Below, piece by piece: positions 9,201 to 13,288 of a DNA stretch of 13,288 nucleotides. The position numbers were made by a program, and so were the translations under genes. This DNA comes from Planctomycetota bacterium (lineage in GTDB: Bacteria; Planctomycetota; UBA1135; UBA2386), in NCBI GenBank assembly GCA_023433825.1, contig JAEYTU010000623.1, positions 1 to 13,288 of the forward strand, given 5' to 3'. Below the pieces are notes generated by a model that had not been told where the DNA came from, ran no database searches, and worked only from the letters and a program-made list of their open reading frames with translations. How positions within the stretch are numbered: position 1 is the first letter of the stretch; each line of letters starts with the position of its first letter.

Positions 9201-9678
9201 GAACGGGTTCCCCGACTTCGTCGCACTCGGCACGACGCGCGGTGGCGAGTACGCGATCGCAGACATGGTCTCGATCGTCGACCCGCCGTCGACGCAGCAG
9301 CCGCCGGGCACGGCGATCCGGATCGAGTATCGGTTCGCGGAGAACTTCTTGAACCCGGTTCCGTACGACTTGACCGAACAGACGGGGAACGACCGTCTGC
9401 TCAATCGCGGCAACCTGATGAATCCGAACTATGCCTGCGAGGCCTACCGATACGCGTCGCCCAACGGTCCCAGTGAACCGTTCGCGCGCATCAACGCCGA
9501 GCGCCTGACCGAGTACGTGATCGAGGAAGAGATTCCCCGCCTGCGCGACGAGGTCACCGGGACTCTGCCGCGGTACGCGAACATGCGCATCATCTTCGAG
9601 AACAACACGGCCGTGACCCCCGCGGTCTCGCCGTCGCTGCGAAGCATGGCCGTCGTCTACCGGATGGCCCGTCGGTGA
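6247..9678 (+). CDS. Main part of type A surface protein with Ig-like domains, downstream of the TAG
   Basis: The open frame after the TAG spans 6193-9678. The nominal start TTG 6247 lies inside the strand NAALKLTFDKPL and is not a credible initiation site. A Big_5-like Ig domain begins near 6226, a second lies near 7255-7620 (VSPLAGVGLRFSEPMD), and the conserved type A region follows to the end. The latter holds DVEQxxWAPW near 8116, DQFDxVxLxLGH at about 8167-8202, LPLLxDFxxYPD at about 8734-8770, ADFxxRxSxxTFGF near 9080-9124, PPGTA near 9301, and the last strand PSLRSMAVVYR. A proline run followed by CCELDC (8256-8290) is absent from the paralogue at 1-1968. Secreted surface role inferred; no enzyme motif seen. 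If the TAG is real and not suppressed, this part is probably not made. Confidence 0.82.
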   Translation: MKLTFDKPLAQGEAFFRANPTALQLLEFKGDPKVVPPTQAFRPLPYRVIVEGNTVVVDSTLIGAEAQGGTTSTGLPSSIDNVTANIRLAIPTQGVIGRQLRLGADPVSELNGVDSRGDQAVIRDFRSGNADDGRIGALADIEPPMLVANVAMGITAIDVPNRILTLNKRFSTVTVRGRIPFVDGGLDPQTGFPVGGPRAPTVQPLRSGDAIFQSVLAQSGETVLVRAEVLQNLDVGSIVGDPPYPNLGLAIDGTDGGNAPTVRVRVASLSVLDSTGREVPFESSTLPLGQDCTVQVRYYEHVPYAASASTIVSDAQRRADFLTFDPAPPFLDANRVPIPRGTMVSPLAGVGLRFSEPMDLERVEPFDNYLLTNATFTEANAGPLLTEPKPTSLSVIATRLLDQDRNGTVLRLTTPLGLNHVNGTAERYFFHMLLGDGGVTDLAGNSVDLFDRRLEAPTTFSVGFTLNPTAEDNLIGWRVHRFSSADEDGTKPGALDYFGQFQLRNGRIYGAETTRFSKVADDQTLPNIRRDDKGECAYFDTVPNPDIWLNAAKCPQNPPGQLYLTPNMTATNLQPPLVFTPPPGPRVFGGIVEPFNPRGSRLQMTYREDDFDLGYHDASTMLIDVEQVFWAPWNNDPLQFDQFDRVTLALGHADVRPDISFQIRRPWSPPPPPVPCCELDCASLNSGLGTTFSDNVLQGSSMVEVVTDKVFTVNPNDAFRSSTGTTMVPYPRFARSYTWRDSRLVSWDRVNNRPIGLGGAKQPEGQFPARDRTAKVSSPWIRDEIPKNGDVPIATQWVRDLGDFGEGGVFSGTAPLTEHRSRDHDPIALPLLMDFKVYPDDARNGIASGVNLFHIAYVGQIWPGTAPLGNGYYNAAGLGICGNLDWPTFRVHTSGGVDGLGAEVIVDLPRTTQATGGWIKDVGLGDPIQGRAQTKAGDDHLPWAQADFVRRVSMVTFGFFDTRRPNLHALQAGDLSVPWEGVAAPNGFPDFVALGTTRGGEYAIADMVSIVDPPSTQQPPGTAIRIEYRFAENFLNPVPYDLTEQTGNDRLLNRGNLMNPNYACEAYRYASPNGPSEPFARINAERLTEYVIEEEIPRLRDEVTGTLPRYANMRIIFENNTAVTPAVSPSLRSMAVVYRMARR

Positions 9679-9687
9679 GAGTGAAGT

Positions 9688-9716
9688 CCGGGTTCGCGCC
9701 GATCGCGCGAGCCCGG
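9688..9716 (+). terminator. 12-bp hairpin after the second type A gene
   Basis: CCGGGTTCGCGC and GCGCGAGCCCGG pair over 12 positions, with one G-U in RNA, around a 5-base loop. The hairpin starts 10 bases after the TGA of the preceding gene. There is no T-run, so factor-independent termination is uncertain. Confidence 0.5.
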
Positions 9717-9799
9717 CACGCCTGCCGCAAGGAATGCAGGGAAGTTGCTTGCGCGACGGAGTCTTCGATGGTCCGGCAACGTTAGGATTCCGCCTCGTC

Positions 9800-11644
9800 A
9801 TGCCGGTCCCGCGCGCCATCCCTGTGCTCGTGCTCTTCGCGGCCGCTGCGTGCGGCCCGAACGATGCGCCAGCGACACCAGCGATGGCCGTCGTGCGAAC
9901 CTTCCCCGAGCTCGAACCGACCGGCACGCCACTGTTCCTCAACCAGAGGATCCGAGTCGAGTTCTCGCGACCGGTCGATCGACTCTCGGTCACGAAGGAC
10001 ACGATCCGCGTGACCGACGCCTCGGGCCTCGCGGTGTCGGGACGACTGTCGATCGGTACGCAGTCCGTCGCGTTCGAGCCTGACCCGCCGCTGTCGGCGT
10101 CGTTCGCGGACGGCAGCCTGAAGCCCGACAGCGTCTACCGGATCGAGGTCGCTGGCTTCCCGTCGGCCAACGCCGTGCGCGCCGCCGATGGCCGACTGCT
10201 GGAGCGGACGTTCCAGCGCAGCTTTCGAACGCTGAGCCAGCGCCAAGCCGCCGAGCGGCAAGTCTCGATGTTGCTGCCGGTCGATCGCGGCGACACGCCG
10301 TTCCAGGTCCGCGCCGATCGACCGCTGCGCGTCGCCGTCGACCAAGGCACGCTCCTGATCCCGTTCACGCTGCCGCCGTACCCGTCGTCGGTCACGCCCG
10401 CGGCGTTTCGGTTGTTGAGTCCGCACACCGGCGGCGTGGTCCCACTCGCCCGGGCTCGCGTCGTCACGCGCCCGGCTCCCGAAGATCCGTTCCTCGGCTG
10501 CACCGTCGAACTGACGGTCCTCGATCGCCGCGCGCTTCGCCACGACCCGATGTTGATGCTGGTCCTGGCGACCGACGAGAGCGGGGTCCGCGACTATCAC
10601 GGTCGGACCGTCGAGCCGATCGTTCCCGACGCTGCGTACATCCCTGTCGAACTCGATCCCGGCGCTGCGCGCCGTCTGTTTCACGAAGACTTCCGCGACC
10701 CGCGCGAAGTCGTGTTCCCGGTCTCGCAACCGATCGCCGGTCCGGGCTTCGTGACCGAGGCTGGCGTTGCGCGGCTGCGCGTTCCGGGCGGATCCGGCAC
10801 TGGCGCCCTCGGCGATTTCCGACCGCAGCGCTCGATGACGCTCCGACCCGGCGTTCCGTTCGACCGCGGCGATGGCGTCGTCGTCGTCGCGGAAGGATCG
10901 GACTTCGACTTCCGCACGGTCTACGTGCCGCACGGCGTCGTCGTCCGATGCGCCACCAACCCAGGCGAACGTCTCCGCATCCGCGTCGCCGGTGACGTCC
11001 GCATCGACGGTGAATGGCTCGTCGACGCGGCCGTCGACGGTGCGTCGTTCGCGACGCTCGTTCCGTCGCCGACCTTCGACGCCGTTCTTCGCGCCGCGCC
11101 GACTTCGATCGTCTGCGGCGGCCGCTGGTCGACCGGCGCTGGCAGCAGGATCGGCGCGACGACGACCGGCGCTGTCCCCGGCCGCGATCTCGCCGTCCTC
11201 GTCTCCGGCGCCGTCGATTGCGCGACGCCGCTCGGCGCGCGGATCCTGCTCGCGGTTGGCGTCGAGACCGACGTGCGCGGTGCCACACCGACGCTGCGCC
11301 TCTCGGAATGGCCGGCCGCGTCGTCGCACCGCGCCGCCGTGGTCGGCGAGAGCTGGACCCGGTGGTATCCGCTCGGACACGCAGGGCTCGCGGGCGTCGA
11401 ATGCGAACTCGACGGCGCGGTCGGCGACGTGCAGGTGTTCGCGCAGGTCGCATCCCCCGATCCATTCGATCCCCTTCGTCCGGACTTGACGCCGGCCGTG
11501 CTCAGCGTGCCGGTCGCGATCCCCAACGCGGCGCCGCTGTACGTGCCGCCCGATGGATTCGTGCGGTTCCTGCTGCGCGGCGCATCGCGCGCCGACGCAC
11601 CGACACCCTCGCTCTCGGGCATCTCGATCCTCGCCCGTCCGTGA
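9800..11644 (+). CDS. Compact lipoprotein with Ig-like domain and beta repeats (type B paralogue)
   Basis: The 614-aa protein starts with a short signal peptide (MPVPRAIPVLVLF) and an alanine-type lipobox with the cysteine at residue 18. I chose ATG 9800 because the in-frame ATG 9734 would add 22 residues before the signal and has AAGGA directly against it with no spacing. A Big_5-like domain covers about 35-150. It aligns with the first domain of the gene at 2086 (PLFLNQRIRVEFS against RLFLNESISIDFS; a shared NG/DG-S/G-LKP/LRP-xxxY turn). A second beta domain follows, then repeat rungs at about 384-405 and from 461 (GRDLAVLVSGAVDC) that match those of gene 2 without the long glycine runs. 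The C-terminus is PSLSGISILARP. It is probably an envelope-anchored partner of the type A protein before it; function unknown. Confidence 0.9.
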   Translation: MPVPRAIPVLVLFAAAACGPNDAPATPAMAVVRTFPELEPTGTPLFLNQRIRVEFSRPVDRLSVTKDTIRVTDASGLAVSGRLSIGTQSVAFEPDPPLSASFADGSLKPDSVYRIEVAGFPSANAVRAADGRLLERTFQRSFRTLSQRQAAERQVSMLLPVDRGDTPFQVRADRPLRVAVDQGTLLIPFTLPPYPSSVTPAAFRLLSPHTGGVVPLARARVVTRPAPEDPFLGCTVELTVLDRRALRHDPMLMLVLATDESGVRDYHGRTVEPIVPDAAYIPVELDPGAARRLFHEDFRDPREVVFPVSQPIAGPGFVTEAGVARLRVPGGSGTGALGDFRPQRSMTLRPGVPFDRGDGVVVVAEGSDFDFRTVYVPHGVVVRCATNPGERLRIRVAGDVRIDGEWLVDAAVDGASFATLVPSPTFDAVLRAAPTSIVCGGRWSTGAGSRIGATTTGAVPGRDLAVLVSGAVDCATPLGARILLAVGVETDVRGATPTLRLSEWPAASSHRAAVVGESWTRWYPLGHAGLAGVECELDGAVGDVQVFAQVASPDPFDPLRPDLTPAVLSVPVAIPNAAPLYVPPDGFVRFLLRGASRADAPTPSLSGISILARP

Positions 11645-11651
11645 ACGCGAC

Positions 11652-11671
11652 CCGTCGGCCGCCGCCGACGG
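11652..11671 (+). terminator. 8-bp GC hairpin after gene 4
   Basis: CCGTCGGC, loop CGCC, GCCGACGG; starts 8 bases after the TGA at 11642-11644. No T-run follows. Its position right behind the stop suggests the end of the transcript covering the lipoprotein genes, or an mRNA-stabilising 3' structure. Confidence 0.5.
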
Positions 11672-11706
11672 ACGCCCTCGGAGCCCTTGTGCCATCGAGG
11701 CTCCCC

Positions 11707-11733
11707 ATGGAAACCGCTTCGATGCGCCGCTAG
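11707..11733 (+). CDS. Possible 8-codon leader ORF
   Basis: ATG GAA ACC GCT TCG ATG CGC CGC TAG encodes METASMRR and is preceded by GAGG with a 6-base gap. It overlaps the left arm of the 11712-11772 inverted repeat, an arrangement seen in translation-coupled attenuators. Such short ORFs also arise by chance, so this is a weak call. Confidence 0.15.
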   Translation: METASMRR

Positions 11734-11772
11734 GGTGCGCGCCGTCTCGCGGTCAGTCGAGGCGAAGCGGTT
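11712..11772 (+). promoter_or_regulatory. Structured leader region before the prepilin peptidase gene
   Basis: AACCGCTTCG (11712-11721) and CGAAGCGGTT (11763-11772) form a perfect 10-bp inverted repeat with 41 bases between. A competing pairing exists: CATCGA (11693-11698) with TCGATG (11719-11724), which shares bases with the left arm. The mutually exclusive stems could serve as an RNA switch, or be chance in GC-rich DNA. No known riboswitch class is recognised. Confidence 0.3.
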
Positions 11773-11834
11773 GCGCCGACCGGTGGTTCGGCGTGGGTGG
11801 CCCGGCGGCAGCGTCGGGAGCCGGTTTCAGTCCT

Positions 11835-11858
11835 GCACGCTGGGCTCCCCAGCCGTGC
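11835..11858 (+). promoter_or_regulatory. Hairpin next to the start of the prepilin peptidase gene
   Basis: GCACGCTGGG pairs with CCCAGC-C-GTGC around a CTC loop: 10 base pairs with one bulged C. It ends 15 bases before ATG 11874, where it could affect ribosome access. A long GC-rich stem so near a start codon with only a weak ribosome site is consistent with low or controlled translation, but this is an inference. Confidence 0.35.
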
Positions 11859-11873
11859 GGACGCAGGCCAGGG

Positions 11874-12821
11874 ATGTCGGACGGAACTTGGTTGACAGCA
11901 GCGATCCTGTTCGGCGCGTGCGTCGGCTCGTTCCTGAACGTCGTGATCTGGCGGTTGCCGCGCGGAACGTTCTTCTCGCTCGGCCAGCGCTCGGTGTGCC
12001 CGGCGTGCGGCAAACGCATCGCGTGGTACGACAACCTTCCGATCGTCGGCTGGCTGCTCTTGCGGGGTCGCGCACGGTGCTGCGGCTCCGCGATCTCGAT
12101 CCGCTATCCGCTCGTCGAGGCGATCAACGCGTCTCTGTTCGCCGCGCTGTGGCTGTGGCCACCGTCCGGACGCGCACTCGATGCGCACGCGCTCGATGGA
12201 CTCGCGTTGCTGGCGTTCGCGTTCCACGCGTTCTTCGTCGCAACGTTGGTCGCGAACACGTTCATCGACATCGACTTCCGGATCCTGCCGGACGAACTGA
12301 CCTACTCGGCGCTCGTCGCTGGCCTGATCGGTGCATTCGTCGTGCCCGGACTCGCCGGGTCGTTCGATGCACCGGGCGTCGCGCCGGCCCTGCGCAGCTT
12401 CCTGTTCAGCGCCGCCGGCGCTGCTGTCGGCTTTGGCGTCACGGCTGCGATCCGCACCGGCGGGTCGATGCTGTTCCGCAAGGAAGCGATGGGCTTCGGC
12501 GACGTGAAGCTGATGGCCGCGATCGGCGCGTATGTCGGTCCGACCGACGTGTTGCTCGTGTTCTTGATCGCGAGTGTCGTCGGCGCTCTCTACGGAATCG
12601 GATCGGTCTGGATGACGCGCGACCCGCGCATCGCGTTCGGCCCGTTCCTCGTCGTCGGCGCTCTCGTCACGCTGTTCGCGGGCGACCCGCTGCGCACGTT
12701 CCTCTTCGACACCTGGCCGAGATGGCAGACCCAGCATGCATCGCCATGGCTGCTCGTCGTCGTCGGTCTCGTCTGCCTCGTTCTTCTGTTCGTTCTGGTC
12801 CGCAAAGGACGTCGTCTCTGA
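11874..12821 (+). CDS. pilD: Prepilin leader peptidase / N-methyltransferase (A24 family)
   Basis: An inner-membrane enzyme that cuts the leader of type IV pilin-like proteins and methylates the new N-terminus; the symbol is family-level (pilD, gspO and comC are equivalents). The 315-aa length is a little above the usual range. The N-terminal domain has GSFLNVVIWRLP at 18-29 and CPAC at 42-45, followed by a cysteine pair at 69-70. The peptidase part has the acidic segment FIDIDFRILPDELT (130-143) and GFGDVKL (207-213), which hold the two catalytic aspartates of the family, then FGPFL (255-259). Several hydrophobic helices are visible. The second zinc CxxC is altered to ARCC. I start at ATG 11874, since upstream in-frame codons overlap the previous gene and do not look like this family. 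It lies 15 bases before the OmpA-like gene, probably one operon. Its pilin substrates are not in the window. Confidence 0.93.
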   Translation: MSDGTWLTAAILFGACVGSFLNVVIWRLPRGTFFSLGQRSVCPACGKRIAWYDNLPIVGWLLLRGRARCCGSAISIRYPLVEAINASLFAALWLWPPSGRALDAHALDGLALLAFAFHAFFVATLVANTFIDIDFRILPDELTYSALVAGLIGAFVVPGLAGSFDAPGVAPALRSFLFSAAGAAVGFGVTAAIRTGGSMLFRKEAMGFGDVKLMAAIGAYVGPTDVLLVFLIASVVGALYGIGSVWMTRDPRIAFGPFLVVGALVTLFAGDPLRTFLFDTWPRWQTQHASPWLLVVVGLVCLVLLFVLVRKGRRL

Positions 12822-12825
12822 CGCT

Positions 12826-12829
12826 GGAG
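12826..12829 (+). promoter_or_regulatory. Ribosome binding site of the OmpA-like gene
   Basis: GGAG lies 7 bases before ATG 12837, inside the 15-base gap after the peptidase stop. It is one of the better Shine-Dalgarno sites in the window and supports this start and translation from a shared transcript. Confidence 0.6.
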
Positions 12830-12836
12830 TCGCGAC

Positions 12837-13288
12837 ATGAGAGCTCACCCGCTTCGTCTTCTCACCCTGTTGCTCTGTATCCCGTTGTTCCCCGCTTGCA
12901 CCGCGAAGTACCAGGACATGCTCCGGGACCGCGATGCAACGATTCGTGATCTGAACTCGCAGGTGGCCGGTTTGCGCGCCACCAACGAGGACCTTGCCCG
13001 ACGCGAAGCCGACGCGCGCAAACTCGCGGAGAGTGGGCGTGCTGCCGCTCCTTCGGATGCCGGCGCCGCGAAGTCCGGCGAAGTCGATCGCCTCCAAGCC
13101 GAGATCCCGGAGGTCGAGGTCCGCTATCGCCGCGGCCGGATCTCGCTGTCGATCGAGAACACCGTGACGTTCGACTCGGGAAGCAAGGCGTTGAAGTCCT
13201 CGTCCGCGAACGTGCTGCAGAAGGTCGCGAACGTGCTGAAGCGCGACTACCGCAACCACCGGATCTACATCGAAGGTCACACCGACAC
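12837..13288 (+). CDS. OmpA/Pal-like peptidoglycan-binding lipoprotein, 3' end outside window
   Basis: 150 codons are visible. A signal peptide (MRAHPLRLLTLLLCIPLFPAC) would place a lipidated cysteine at residue 21, though F and P at -3 and -2 make a poor lipobox, so lipidation is uncertain. Residues about 24-65 (heptad-like, DMLRDRDATIRDLNSQV) form a likely coiled coil, followed by an Ala/Gly/Ser linker. The OmpA-C domain then begins: TVTFDSGSKAL, a helix (LQKVANVL) and IYIEGHTD, the family's conserved core segment; the remaining part with the conserved arginine is cut off. Such proteins bind peptidoglycan and tether the outer membrane to it. It directly follows the prepilin peptidase gene. 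Confidence 0.88.
   Translation, partial: MRAHPLRLLTLLLCIPLFPACTAKYQDMLRDRDATIRDLNSQVAGLRATNEDLARREADARKLAESGRAAAPSDAGAAKSGEVDRLQAEIPEVEVRYRRGRISLSIENTVTFDSGSKALKSSSANVLQKVANVLKRDYRNHRIYIEGHTD

Noticed and set aside
9783..9788. TAGGAT as a -10 promoter element for gene 4
   Set aside because: No reasonable -35 at 16-18 bases upstream, and it lies only 11 bases before the start codon.
9734..9799. Upstream ATG 9734 as start of gene 4
   Set aside because: AAGGA touches the ATG with no spacing, and the added residues would precede a complete lipoprotein signal peptide beginning at 9800.
9782..11695. 637-codon open frame on the - strand
   Set aside because: It mirrors the type B lipoprotein gene and shows only low-complexity Arg/Asp/Val-rich sequence.
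11553..11873. N-terminal extension of the prepilin peptidase in the same frame
   Set aside because: It would overlap gene 4 by about 90 bases, has Arg-rich low-complexity sequence, and the family's N-terminus fits ATG 11874.
11730..13280. 516-codon open frame on the - strand
   Set aside because: It lies opposite a clear prepilin peptidase and an OmpA-like gene; composition is typical of an antisense shadow.

Overview
The window is GC-rich (strong preference for NCG and NNC codons) and every supported gene lies on the + strand. It carries large secreted lipoproteins built from Ig-like and other beta-sandwich domains, then a prepilin peptidase and an OmpA-type lipoprotein. Together these point to a bacterium with an outer membrane and a type IV pilus or type II secretion-like system. 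The style (very large Big_5-type lipoproteins, glycine-rich beta regions) resembles Planctomycetota or Myxococcota, but no phylogenetic marker is present, so this placement is a guess.

Layout: (1) 1-1968, the C-terminal 655 codons of a large protein cut by the window edge (here 'type A'). (2) 2086-5604, a 1172-aa lipoprotein with two Ig-like domains, a glycine-rich beta-repeat region and a C-terminal beta domain ('type B'). (3) 5725-9678, a second type A protein, read in one frame from a lipoprotein signal to the end but interrupted by one in-frame TAG at 6190-6192. (4) 9800-11644, a compact second type B lipoprotein that has lost most of the glycine-rich insert. (5) 11874-12821, a prepilin leader peptidase/methyltransferase. 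(6) 12837 to the window end, the N-terminal part of an OmpA-like lipoprotein, 15 bases downstream of the peptidase.

The most notable result is the A-B-A-B order of the four big proteins. Genes 1 and 3 align over their C-terminal ~600 residues and genes 2 and 4 align over their Ig-like and beta-repeat parts. This suggests duplication of a two-gene unit whose members may work together at the cell surface. All four end in a similar beta-strand signature. No enzyme motif was seen in them, so their role is unknown; structural, adhesive or envelope-layer functions are guesses.

Inverted repeats without T-runs follow genes 2, 3 and 4, and a 16-bp perfect palindrome lies between genes 1 and 2. The 229-base gap before the peptidase gene is rich in potential RNA structure and contains a possible 8-codon leader ORF. 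No tRNA, rRNA, CRISPR array, insertion sequence or phage gene was seen.
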